From Sutcliffiella halmapala (GTDB lineage Bacteria; Bacillota; Bacilli; Bacillales; Bacillaceae_I): DNA of 64,000 nucleotides. The DNA is taken from positions 2,832,702-2,896,701 of the forward strand of contig NZ_KV917375.1 in assembly GCF_002019665.1 (NCBI RefSeq), written 5' to 3'. The notes under the pieces were generated by a model. That model did not search any database, had not been told where the DNA came from, and saw nothing but the letters and a program-made list of their open reading frames with translations. Below, piece after piece: positions 52,616 to 61,322 of this stretch (position 1 is its first letter; each line of letters opens with the position of its first letter). Position numbers and translations under genes: made by a program.

Positions 52616-53302
52616 CTATTGAATGACTGGATCTAAAACGATCGTACTTTTTTCCATCATTTTAATTGTTATATTATCTGCAACTAATTGATCTTTTACG
52701 CCACCAAGGATATTAAGTGCCGGAATAAGTACTTCTGGGTCTCCTATGGCGCTTATGACAAAGGGAGCTGGAAATTGATTACCATCAATTGTGATAACAG
52801 GACCATTACAAATGATATAAGAGTTTTTCGTAATTCGTTGACCATTAATGGCGACCGCAGATGCGCCTGAAATAAATAATTCGTTCATTACTTTGAATAC
52901 ATGACTTTCATGAACAATATAGTTATTTACATTCTCTTCGGATGGCACATATGAGGCATCCGCAAGGGTTATTTCTACACCTTGTCCTTGCACCTTTACG
53001 TTTCCGTTGTACATCCGAAGATTTTCTACATCTTCTACAAGGTTAAACAATAATTGTTCCCCTGTTGCGAGCTCTTCTTCTATTTTCCTTACCTCTTCTT
53101 GGATATCCAAGAGCTCTTGTTGTAATTCTAAATTGCGTTCTTCCGTTTTAATTAGCGTTTCACGAATCGCAAAATCACGTTGCCATTGTCTGTCTGTTCC
53201 TTTATTATCTTCCTCTTGAGTTAATTGGTACGAATAGGAAATGATGAATCCAAGTACTAAACATACAAAGGATAAGACGACATGTTTACCGTTCACCTTC
53301 AT
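52616..53302 (-). CDS. ylxW: DUF881 family protein YlxW
   Basis: 228 aa. Membrane helix at about 8-26, coiled coil (about 35-95; RNLELQQELLDIQEEVRKIEEEL, used as landmark) and a DUF881 domain (VQGQGVEITLADAS, SAVAINGQRITKNS). Role unknown. The chosen ATG at 53302 overlaps the end of divIB by 17 bp and has only a weak ribosome site, suggesting coupled translation; a start at MKNKMK four codons earlier is possible. Confidence 0.85.
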   Translation of the reverse strand: MKVNGKHVVLSFVCLVLGFIISYSYQLTQEEDNKGTDRQWQRDFAIRETLIKTEERNLELQQELLDIQEEVRKIEEELATGEQLLFNLVEDVENLRMYNGNVKVQGQGVEITLADASYVPSEENVNNYIVHESHVFKVMNELFISGASAVAINGQRITKNSYIICNGPVITIDGNQFPAPFVISAIGDPEVLIPALNILGGVKDQLVADNITIKMMEKSTIVLDPVIQ

Positions 53303-54083
53303 CTTGTTCTTCATCTCCAACTGTTTCATAAGGTTTAAAATATGTTCCAACCTCAATGTTAATAACACCTTTTTGGTTAGGATCTAGTTGAGCAATAATG
53401 GATGGATAAGCTGCCATTTTAGTAGAAAAATCCCTGACTGTAGCACTTACTTCAAACCCATCATTCATAAACAGGGTGATATGATATGGTTCTATTTCTG
53501 TTGGTGTATGATGGATTTCAGAAATTGCGTAAATGATTGATTCAGGAAGCTTCATTAATTCTCCAATAAATTCTTCTACTTTGTCTCCTTGGTTCCAATT
53601 CATCATTAAAGGTGCATCATCAGGTAATGTCTCTAATTCCATTGAGGCTAGTATTTTTCCATTTTCAATAACAGGATAATAATCTCCATCTTCATATATA
53701 TAAGCAATCCGATTATATTCAGTAATGATAATTTCCACTTTATTAGGGAATTTCCTCTTTACTTCTGCACCCTTAATTTCTTGATGTTGAAGAATGCTTG
53801 TAGATGCTTTTTCTTCATTCACTCGCCAGATGCTTGTCTCATTTGAGATCTCAGTTAAATTAATAATCTCTTGTTTCGTCACATGTCGATTTTCACTTAC
53901 ACTTATAGCGGAAACCTTACTTAAGGAAGATTGTGAGTAAATAATAAGAGATAACAAGATGAAAAATAAGGATAAGTATAGGATTAACCTTCTGTTAGCC
54001 TTTTGTTTTCTTTGCTCTTTTAATTTAGGTACACGATCTTCTAATGTAACTACTTTCCCTTTTTCCATGTAGTACGTATTCAC
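53286..54083 (-). CDS. divIB: Cell division protein DivIB (FtsQ family)
   Basis: 265 aa. A short basic cytoplasmic tail (EQRKQKANRR) precedes one membrane helix (about 32-50); outside are a POTRA domain (about 52-120; VSAISVSENRHVTKQEIINLTEI) and the beta domain. DivIB forms a complex with DivIC and FtsL that activates septal wall synthesis. The C-terminus is a short acidic tail. Start GTG at 54083 or ATG at 54068; GTG aligns better with B. subtilis. Confidence 0.94.
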   Translation of the reverse strand: MNTYYMEKGKVVTLEDRVPKLKEQRKQKANRRLILYLSLFFILLSLIIYSQSSLSKVSAISVSENRHVTKQEIINLTEISNETSIWRVNEEKASTSILQHQEIKGAEVKRKFPNKVEIIITEYNRIAYIYEDGDYYPVIENGKILASMELETLPDDAPLMMNWNQGDKVEEFIGELMKLPESIIYAISEIHHTPTEIEPYHITLFMNDGFEVSATVRDFSTKMAAYPSIIAQLDPNQKGVINIEVGTYFKPYETVGDEEQDEGER

Positions 54084-54175
54084 CCCACCGCATGGTATTT
54101 CCCATGCTGTTATTATACATTAATTTTCTAGCATAATTATACCACATGTGAGGTGAAAAATAAGGATAAAAAATA

Positions 54176-55084
54176 CTATTTTCTTCCTATTATTTCAACT
54201 TCTGTTTCTAGTTGAACATTATATAATTCTAAAACGGTTTTCTTGATGTGGGAAATTAAATCCAATACATCTTGTGCTTTTGCTCCATTATCATTCACAA
54301 TAAAGTTTGCGTGCATTTCGGAAACCTTTGCACCACCAATGGAGAACCCTTTTAAACCCGCTTTCTCAATTAATTGTCCAGCGTAATTTGGTAATGGGTT
54401 TCTAAAAACGCTCCCAACACTTGGATAATTAAACGGCTGGGTATCCCTTCTATAATCTTTATTTTTTTGGAGCTGCGCTACTACCTTTTCTCGCTCTCCT
54501 TGTACTACGTTTATTATTGCTTCTAAACAGATTCCAGGGCGTTCTTTTTGTAAAAGTGATGTACGATAAGAGAAATTCAATTCTTCTGGTGTTAACCATT
54601 CCATCTTCCCATCTTCAAATAATACATGGGCTCTTTTTAACACCTTGGACATATCAGATCCGTGTGCTCCAGCATTCATGTAAACTGCTCCACCCACTGA
54701 CCCTGGAATACCACCAGCAAACTCTAAGCCTGATAGTCCTTTTTTACTAATAATTGTTACTAGTTTGATTAATGAATAGCCAGCACCAACAATTATTTCA
54801 TTCCCTTGAATTTCTAAGTCGTCCATTCCTTTTCCAAGTTTAATGACGACTCCTTCAATACCTAAGTCAGATACTAATAGATTAGATCCACGACCAATGG
54901 CAGTCCATTTCGCATTATGTTTCTGGATAATTTTCATTGTTACTTGCAACATTTCTAAACTACTAGGCTCCACCAACACATCTGCTGGTCCACCAATTTT
55001 CATAGTTGTATGGTTGGCTAATGGCTCATCTTGAAGTACCTTCCCTACCACTGCTTCTTGTAATTCCTTCACTAACTGTTCCAT
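54176..55084 (-). CDS. murB: UDP-N-acetylenolpyruvoylglucosamine reductase
   Basis: 302 aa FAD enzyme that reduces UDP-GlcNAc-enolpyruvate to UDP-MurNAc. FAD-binding GRGSNLLV, the substrate-binding YRTSLLQ, the SVFRNP segment with catalytic Ser, and the final [11 protein letters not shown] motif identify it. The missing loop near the substrate site fits type II enzymes of Gram-positives. It starts the murB-divIB-ylxW-ylxX-sbp run; murG, expected just upstream, is absent. Confidence 0.96.
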   Translation of the reverse strand: MEQLVKELQEAVVGKVLQDEPLANHTTMKIGGPADVLVEPSSLEMLQVTMKIIQKHNAKWTAIGRGSNLLVSDLGIEGVVIKLGKGMDDLEIQGNEIIVGAGYSLIKLVTIISKKGLSGLEFAGGIPGSVGGAVYMNAGAHGSDMSKVLKRAHVLFEDGKMEWLTPEELNFSYRTSLLQKERPGICLEAIINVVQGEREKVVAQLQKNKDYRRDTQPFNYPSVGSVFRNPLPNYAGQLIEKAGLKGFSIGGAKVSEMHANFIVNDNGAKAQDVLDLISHIKKTVLELYNVQLETEVEIIGRK

Positions 55085-55555
55085 AAATTCCTCCTGTATA
55101 CACGTTCAGTCAATCATTTCATTTAATTTTCAATGATAAGTAATTAAAACGTTTTAGTTGCCGTGTACTTTATCTATATTTCCTATTATATGCACGAGAA
55201 AATAGAACGGTACATCAGCCTAATTCATGTCTTGAATCATAAACAGACGGGACTAATTGCGTATGTATATAAAAAACAACTATATTCCTATACCCATCGT
55301 ACTATTTTCATAAACCTTTTATTATCATCCTAGCATATTTTATAAAAGTCTAAACCTCTGATAATAAAAAAGACTTAATTATTCAAGAACGCATAATATC
55401 TATATACTATATCCCTTGTTAAAGATGTGCAATGATATTTAGGTTTTGTAATGAAATTTTTATTATTTGTCATAAAATGTTGGTTGTATGTAATAATTAC
55501 TAGTCTAAAATAATAAATAGCCGCTTCCCACTGTTTAAAGGAGAAGCGACTTCTT
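55085..55555. other. 471-bp AT-rich gap where murG would be expected
   Basis: No credible gene or MurG remnant could be read in any frame. The right end (55511-55550) is the terminator of spoVE; the rest is AT-rich and presumably holds the murB promoter, but no convincing hexamer pair was found. Confidence 0.7.
55511..55550 (-). terminator. Terminator after spoVE
   Basis: A stem of about 8-10 bp (55520-55529 with 55541-55550) with one mismatch and a G-U pair, followed on the minus strand by TATTTATTATTTT. It lies 5 nt after the spoVE stop. Confidence 0.7.
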
Positions 55556-56656
55556 TTAATATTTTGCATATCGACTTACATTAAGTAATACCCCTACTGC
55601 TAAGAGCATTAACGTTAATGATGAACCACCATAACTTAGAAAAGGTAGTGTAATACCTGTTACTGGCATTAACCCTGTAACCACCCCGACATTTATGATT
55701 ACTTGAATCGCGATCATCGCAATAATTCCCACTGCTAGAAAGCTACCGAATAAATCAGGTGCACCAAGAGCGATTCGAATTCCCCGCCATAGTAACAAAG
55801 CAAACAATAAGACGACTAATGAACCACCGATAAACCCAAGTTCTTCTGCCAGAATAGCAAAGATAAAATCTGTTTGAGGCTCTGGTAGATAGAAAAACTT
55901 CTGTCTACTTTGCCCTAATCCAAGCCCTAGTAATCCTCCTGGACCGATTGCATACAGCGACTGAATAATTTGAAAGCCGCTACCTAAAGGGTCTTCCCAG
56001 GGATTTAAGAAGGAGGTAATCCTTTTTATTCGGTAAGGAGCTGACAAGACTAAAGCAACAAAACCGACGACCCCTACTAAGCCTAAACCGACAAAGTGGC
56101 TAATTCTTGCTCCAGCTACGTATATCATTACAATACACGTTCCAACCATTACAGTACCAGTTCCTAGATCAGGTTGTAACATAATCATTCCAAAAGCTAA
56201 GAAAACTAAACCGAGGCTTGGTACTAATCCTTTTTTAAAGGAAGTAATTTTCTTTTGATTTTCACTTAAATATTTTGCGAGAAACGCGATCATCGCTAAT
56301 TTCATGAATTCAGAAGGCTGAACAGAAAATGCACCAACGCCAATCCAACTTCGAGAACCATTTCGCTCCATTCCAATTCCAGGTATTAACACAACTATTA
56401 ATAGAAAAAAACATACAATTATGAGCAGCTTTGCCCAAGTTCTCCAAGTCCAATAATCAATATTCATAATAAAGAACATCGCGATAACACCAAGTACTGC
56501 GAATAGTAATTGCCTTTTTGCAAAGAAAAAGGTGTCTTGGAATTTATAGTCGGCCCAAACAGCACTTGCACTGTAAACCATAATGAGACCAATAGTTAAT
56601 AGTGTTAAGGTTGTTAATATTAGGATTAAATCCGGAGTAGATCGCTTTTTCGACAA
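55556..56656 (-). CDS. spoVE: SEDS-family peptidoglycan glycosyltransferase SpoVE (FtsW-like)
   Basis: 366 aa, about ten membrane helices. SEDS proteins polymerise lipid II with a partner class B PBP. Conserved motifs: RSWIGVGAFSVQPSEFMKL, LLQPDLGT-type (MLQPDLGTGTV), AILAEELGFIGG and PFLSYGGSSL. In this position and next to spoVD in the cluster it matches SpoVE, needed for spore cortex, rather than the vegetative FtsW, which lies elsewhere in B. subtilis; sequence alone does not separate the two. Confidence 0.92.
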   Translation of the reverse strand: MSKKRSTPDLILILTTLTLLTIGLIMVYSASAVWADYKFQDTFFFAKRQLLFAVLGVIAMFFIMNIDYWTWRTWAKLLIIVCFFLLIVVLIPGIGMERNGSRSWIGVGAFSVQPSEFMKLAMIAFLAKYLSENQKKITSFKKGLVPSLGLVFLAFGMIMLQPDLGTGTVMVGTCIVMIYVAGARISHFVGLGLVGVVGFVALVLSAPYRIKRITSFLNPWEDPLGSGFQIIQSLYAIGPGGLLGLGLGQSRQKFFYLPEPQTDFIFAILAEELGFIGGSLVVLLFALLLWRGIRIALGAPDLFGSFLAVGIIAMIAIQVIINVGVVTGLMPVTGITLPFLSYGGSSLTLMLLAVGVLLNVSRYAKY

Positions 56657-56724
56657 CGTGAAACACCTCTTGGACCTATATTAGGGCAAATAGAACAAGG
56701 ATATTACCATTCTACTTTTTAGCC

Positions 56725-56798
56725 AAAAAAGGCTTTGTCCGTTTGTTAGCTGCTAACTATAAATGAGTTAGCAGTCAACTATCAGAACAAAGCCTTTT
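56725..56798 (-). terminator. Terminator after murD
   Basis: Outer arms AAAAGGCTTTGT (56727-56738) and ACAAAGCCTTTT (56787-56798) enclose an inner GTTAGCAG/CTGCTAAC hairpin; on the minus strand the structure is followed by six Ts. It begins 17 nt past the murD stop. Confidence 0.85.
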
Positions 56799-56814
56799 AT
56801 CTGTGGCCAAGCCC

Positions 56815-58164
56815 TTACTTAAGCTTATGCACGGCGTTTATAAAAATGTCTCCTCGTTGTTCAAATGTTTTATATTGATCCCAGCTAGCGCACGCGGGAG
56901 ATAATAAGATAACATCGCCTTCACTTGACATTTCATATGCGACCGGAACGGCTTTTTCCACATTATCGACATGTTTTATCTCTTTTATTCCAGCTTCTGT
57001 TGCTGTTTTTTCAAGCTTTCCAGCAGTTTCGCCAAATGTAATTAGTGCTTTAACATTTTTAAGGTACGGGAGAAGATCATCAAAGTCATTTCCGCGATCT
57101 AATCCACCAGCAAGTAGTATAATATCTTCTTCAAAAGCAGCTATAGCTTTTTGAGTAGCTAAGATATTGGTAGCTTTCGAATCATTGTAAAACCTTCTCT
57201 TTTGTATCATGTCTACATACTGCAAACGGTGTCTAACCCCTGTAAACGTGGTTAAAACGTTATAAATAGATTCATTTGATGCTCCAACAAGTTTTACCGC
57301 TGCAACAGCTGCTAAAATATTCTCTAAGCTATGTTTTCCAGGAAGCACTATGTCTTTTGTATCGATAACTTTTTCACCTTTAAAGTAAATCGTATTATCA
57401 TCAATAAAGGCACCATCCACTTTTTTCGAAACAGAAAACGGAATAATGGTAGCACTAGTTGATTGAATTAATTTCATAATAACTGGATCATCTGCATTTA
57501 CTACTGCGTAATCCTCTGCTGTTTGGTTCTTCATGATTGCAGCTTTAGCTTCTGCATAATTATCAACCGTACCATGGTAATCTAAATGAGCCTCAAATAT
57601 ATTAAGGAACACGGAAATTTTCGGACGAAATGTTTGAATGCCCATTAATTGAAACGATGAAAGTTCTGTCACCATAATATTATCACTTGTCGCTTGTTGC
57701 GCTACTTCTACTGCAACCTTCCCGATATTACCAGCTATCAAAGGTAATTTGGAATCTTGTGTAAGAATTTCGTCTATAAGAGTTGTTGTTGTCGTTTTTC
57801 CATTTGAACCCGTAATTGCAATAAAATTCGCTTCGCTTATTTGATAAGCAAGTTCTACCTCTGTTAGTACAGGAATGTCTTTTTCAAGTGCAGCTTCCAC
57901 CAGAGGATTCGTATATGGAATTCCAGGGTTTTTAAAAACAACATCTATATTACGATCAAAAATACTTAAGGGATGCCCACCACAAATAACTTCCATTCCT
58001 TTTGACAATAGCAATTGTGCTGATTCATTATTTTCCATTGGGTTTCGGTCATTAACAATAACATTTGCTCCAAGGCTATGTAATAGAATTGCTGTTGCTG
58101 TTCCACTTTTTGCAAGTCCTAGAACGAGTATGTTTTTTCCGTTGTATAGGTCAATCTGTTTCAT
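56815..58164 (-). CDS. murD: UDP-N-acetylmuramoyl-L-alanine--D-glutamate ligase
   Basis: 449 aa Mur ligase adding D-glutamate. Domain 1 (1-95) binds UDP-MurNAc-Ala, domain 2 has the ATP loop [14 protein letters not shown] (about 113-126), and domain 3 binds the amino acid ([29 protein letters not shown]). It follows mraY by 1 bp and is closed by a terminator, so murE/mraY-murD are separated from spoVE. Confidence 0.97.
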   Translation of the reverse strand: MKQIDLYNGKNILVLGLAKSGTATAILLHSLGANVIVNDRNPMENNESAQLLLSKGMEVICGGHPLSIFDRNIDVVFKNPGIPYTNPLVEAALEKDIPVLTEVELAYQISEANFIAITGSNGKTTTTTLIDEILTQDSKLPLIAGNIGKVAVEVAQQATSDNIMVTELSSFQLMGIQTFRPKISVFLNIFEAHLDYHGTVDNYAEAKAAIMKNQTAEDYAVVNADDPVIMKLIQSTSATIIPFSVSKKVDGAFIDDNTIYFKGEKVIDTKDIVLPGKHSLENILAAVAAVKLVGASNESIYNVLTTFTGVRHRLQYVDMIQKRRFYNDSKATNILATQKAIAAFEEDIILLAGGLDRGNDFDDLLPYLKNVKALITFGETAGKLEKTATEAGIKEIKHVDNVEKAVPVAYEMSSEGDVILLSPACASWDQYKTFEQRGDIFINAVHKLK

Positions 58165-58165
58165 A

Positions 58166-59140
58166 TTAGATCCACACCTCTAAATAAATTCCTAACATTG
58201 CACATAATAATCCTACCGTCCAAAATGACACTACCACTCTCCACTCAGACCACCCTACTAATTCGTAATGATGATGCAGCGGACTCATCTTAAAGATTCT
58301 TCTTCCTGTTGTTTTAAAAGAAATAACTTGAATGATAACAGAAAGTGTTTCAAGTACAAATACTCCACCAATAATTATTAAGATGATTTCTAGTTTTAGC
58401 AGAACTGCTACCGTTGCAATAGCTCCACCCAACGCCAAGGATCCAGTATCCCCCATAAATACTTTAGCAGGATGAGCATTAAACACTAAGAACCCTAATA
58501 ATGCGCCTACTACTGCCACTGAGAAAATAGATACTTCAAATTGTGATTGGTTCCAAGCAAGAATTGCAAAAGCACCGAAAGCAATTGCAGCTGTCCCGGA
58601 TACAAGACCGTCTAAACCATCAGTTAAATTAACCGCATTGGAAAATCCAACCAACCAAAAAATAAGGAATAAACAATAGAAAAAACCTAGTTCAATCGAA
58701 ATTGTGGTACCAGGAATAGATACCGCTGTTGAAAATTCAAATTGAATAAACACCAAATAAAAGATTACTGCAATGACAATTTGACCAATCAATTTCTGGA
58801 GAGATGTTAATCCCAAGTTTCGTTTTAACACCACTTTAATGAAATCATCCAAAAATCCTAATAGGCCGTATCCAACCGTAACAAAAAGTAAAAGATACGT
58901 TTCTACAGATGGATTTGCAAATTTACCTGTAATTACAAGTGTTGTGACAACAACAGAAAGTAAAATCATTAGTCCTCCCATTGTTGGGGTACCAGTTTTC
59001 TTCTGGTGAGACTGAGGCCCTTCCTCTCTAATGCTTTGACCAAATTTTAATCTCCGTAGGAAGGGAATAAAAATTGGTGATAATAGAACAGTGATTAAAA
59101 AAGACATAACGATCGCAAATAAAACAATTTGTTGTTGCAT
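58166..59140 (-). CDS. mraY: Phospho-MurNAc-pentapeptide transferase
   Basis: 324 aa, ten membrane helices, same length as in B. subtilis. It transfers phospho-MurNAc-pentapeptide to undecaprenyl phosphate, making lipid I. Motifs: [11 protein letters not shown], the aspartate pair in [17 protein letters not shown], and [10 protein letters not shown] near the end. The ATG at 59140 has GGAGGGAA upstream; the open frame to 59254 is not supported. Confidence 0.97.
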   Translation of the reverse strand: MQQQIVLFAIVMSFLITVLLSPIFIPFLRRLKFGQSIREEGPQSHQKKTGTPTMGGLMILLSVVVTTLVITGKFANPSVETYLLLFVTVGYGLLGFLDDFIKVVLKRNLGLTSLQKLIGQIVIAVIFYLVFIQFEFSTAVSIPGTTISIELGFFYCLFLIFWLVGFSNAVNLTDGLDGLVSGTAAIAFGAFAILAWNQSQFEVSIFSVAVVGALLGFLVFNAHPAKVFMGDTGSLALGGAIATVAVLLKLEIILIIIGGVFVLETLSVIIQVISFKTTGRRIFKMSPLHHHYELVGWSEWRVVVSFWTVGLLCAMLGIYLEVWI

Positions 59141-59546
59141 CGTTATTCCCTCCTCTCTTTTTATCTGATTAGAGGTATTTTCACCAAAAGCATTCAACAA
59201 CATCTTTATAGTAATAGGTTTTGTAACAGATAGAATGATTCGTTCATCTACCAACTTCCATAAAATGCGGGATAATTGCCTTAGGCTTCATACACTTCTA
59301 CAAGATATTTAATATTTTTTTACACTAGCTTTGAATATAGTTTTTTCTTCCAATTAAAAACTCGTGCCAAAAGTAAATTTTATCTGTTTTTGGAGCACAT
59401 GCAAATACTTTTTTGGATGTTTTTTATTTTTCTTTTATTTTTGTAACTTTTTCATTACTTTTCATTCAATAAATGGGATTACAGGTGACTAATTACACAG
59501 TTAGTTAGGTAGATTGATTGACTGTTTCTCCCATTACCTAACTAGC
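59141..59546. other. 406-bp gap between murE and mraY
   Basis: No gene seen. Inverted repeat TAGTTAGGTA (59502-59511) with TACCTAACTA (59535-59544) sits directly after the murE stop but lacks a T-run on the minus strand. The remainder is T-rich on the plus strand; it may hold an mraY promoter, not identified. Confidence 0.5.
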
Positions 59547-61016
59547 TTATGAACGTTGCTTTAAATGTATGGCTTCAAGGGCAATTTTTCTATCATCAAA
59601 TTCCAATACTTCATCCCCAATTAATTGGTATGTTTCATGACCTTTCCCGGCAATTAATACAACATCTCCGGGCTTCGCCTCAAGTACAGCCTTAAAAATT
59701 GCTTTGCGACGATCCTCCACGATTTCATATGAACGGTTTACTACACCTGATTCCATGTCTGAAAATATTTGCTTTGGATCTTCTGTTCGTGGGTTATCTG
59801 AAGTAAAAATAGCCTTAGTCGCATAATTCACCGCAACTTTTGACATAAGAGGTCGTTTCGACCGGTCCCGGTCTCCACCACACCCTACCACACAGAATAT
59901 GTCGTGTTCTGCTAATTGCTTTGTTGTTTTCAATACATTTTCTAAGCTATCTGGAGTATGAGCATAATCAACGATAACAGTGAAATCTCGCGCCTCTTCT
60001 ATCACTTCGAATCTACCGGGAACTCCCTTAATCTCTTCTACCACAGATACTATTGTCTCCATGGGTATATTAGAAACATAGGAAGAAGTAATTGCAGCTA
60101 ATACATTATACACACTAAATTGACCAACTAATTTTAATTGTATAGATATTACCTTATCGTCATATACTAAATCGAAATTTGTTCCTTTGCCATTCATCAC
60201 AATATTTTTAGCCATAATATCACTTGAGTTGTAAATGCCGTAAGTAATGACCTGTGCTGCTGTTGCCTGTGAGAAACAATGACTCGCTGGATCATCTGCA
60301 TTAAGAACGGCAAATTTAGGTTTTTTAAGATTATAAGCATTACCTAGAGTTGAAAACAATAACGATTTTGCAAACTGATACTCTTCCATCGTTTTGTGAT
60401 AGTCTAAATGATCTTGGGTAAGATTCGTAAAAACTGCTACATCAAAATCACAGCCGTATACCCTCCCCATGTGAAGTGCATGGGAGGAGACTTCCATCAC
60501 TACAGTCTGCACTTCATGCTCCACCATTTGACTAAAGGATTCTTGGAGGGTAAGCGCATCAGGCGTCGTATTTTTGACTGGGTATGTTTGATTCCCAATT
60601 TTCATATAGATAGTGCCTATCATTCCCGTTTTTTGTTGATGTTTCTGGAAAATAGATTCAATGATATGAGTAGTCGTAGTTTTGCCATTTGTTCCAGTTA
60701 TGCCGATGAGATGTAATTTCTGTGTAGGCTGGTTATAAAAAATATCCGCTAAAATGGCCATCGCTTTCTTGGTATCTGGAACTACTATTATCGGTACAGA
60801 CACTTGTAAGGCTCTCTCTGCAATAATTGCCACTGCTCCATTACGAATCGCTTCAGCTACGTATCGATGACCATCTACCGTATACCCCTTAATGCAAAAG
60901 AATAAACTACCCTGCTTCGCTAGACGCGAATCCATTACAACAGACGTTATCTCTGGATCTAAGGCAGAGGAAACCTGATAACGGTGTAAGTATTGAATTA
61001 AACTCTGTAATCGCAT
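59547..61016 (-). CDS. murE: UDP-N-acetylmuramoyl-tripeptide synthetase (meso-DAP adding)
   Basis: 489 aa. It adds meso-diaminopimelate to UDP-MurNAc-Ala-Glu. The ATP loop is GITGTNGKTTTTHI (about 109-122), and the substrate signature FTSDNPRTEDP shows DNPR, which selects meso-DAP rather than lysine, as expected for Bacillus walls. The GCGGDRDRSKRP segment is also typical. It has a 306-bp upstream gap with hairpins separating it from spoVD. Confidence 0.97.
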   Translation of the reverse strand: MRLQSLIQYLHRYQVSSALDPEITSVVMDSRLAKQGSLFFCIKGYTVDGHRYVAEAIRNGAVAIIAERALQVSVPIIVVPDTKKAMAILADIFYNQPTQKLHLIGITGTNGKTTTTHIIESIFQKHQQKTGMIGTIYMKIGNQTYPVKNTTPDALTLQESFSQMVEHEVQTVVMEVSSHALHMGRVYGCDFDVAVFTNLTQDHLDYHKTMEEYQFAKSLLFSTLGNAYNLKKPKFAVLNADDPASHCFSQATAAQVITYGIYNSSDIMAKNIVMNGKGTNFDLVYDDKVISIQLKLVGQFSVYNVLAAITSSYVSNIPMETIVSVVEEIKGVPGRFEVIEEARDFTVIVDYAHTPDSLENVLKTTKQLAEHDIFCVVGCGGDRDRSKRPLMSKVAVNYATKAIFTSDNPRTEDPKQIFSDMESGVVNRSYEIVEDRRKAIFKAVLEAKPGDVVLIAGKGHETYQLIGDEVLEFDDRKIALEAIHLKQRS

Positions 61017-61322
61017 AAGAAATCATTCCCCTCAACATAGAAAAGTGCAAGCGCCTTCTCAAAAAGGAAACCAGTATATTCTTTTGATGTGAAATCAAAG
61101 AATATTTTCCTTTATTGTTCGGCCCCGACAGTACCACACTTTTTAAATTTGCTCTTTCCTATTAAATTTAGTTTACGTAAGCGCTTTGGTTAGTTTACAA
61201 GAAAACATAGGAGTTACGAGGTTAAGTGAAAGTCTCTTCGGTAGAATTTTCATCCTATCTCCATTCTATCCTATTTAGGGAAAATAAACCAAGAGCCTTA
61301 AATTAGGCTCTCGTTTTTTTCA
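61017..61322. other. murE upstream region with hairpin and cre-like site
   Basis: No gene. A long imperfect hairpin (61064-61111; arms AAGGAAA...ATATTCTTTTGAT and ATCAAAGAATAT...TTTCCTT) is followed on the minus strand by TTTTTG, 48 nt before murE, so it could be an attenuator or a decayed repeat. GTAAGCGCTTT at about 61177-61187 resembles a catabolite-response element. The segment GAAAAGTGCAAGCGCC at about 61039-61054 recalls another Bacillaceae interspersed repeat. Confidence 0.45.
61287..61320 (-). terminator. Terminator after spoVD
   Basis: A 7-8 bp stem (61291-61298 with 61304-61311) begins about 10 nt after the spoVD stop and has T-runs on both strands; the plus-strand run is the stronger. 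Confidence 0.6.

Noticed and set aside
55375-55569. 64-codon frame in the gap between spoVE and murB as a MurG remnant
   Set aside because: No MurG motif is visible, the composition is AT-rich intergenic, and it runs over the spoVE terminator.
59141-59254. 38-codon N-terminal extension of mraY
   Set aside because: The internal ATG at 59140 has a strong ribosome site and gives the standard 324-residue length; the extension is not hydrophobic or conserved.
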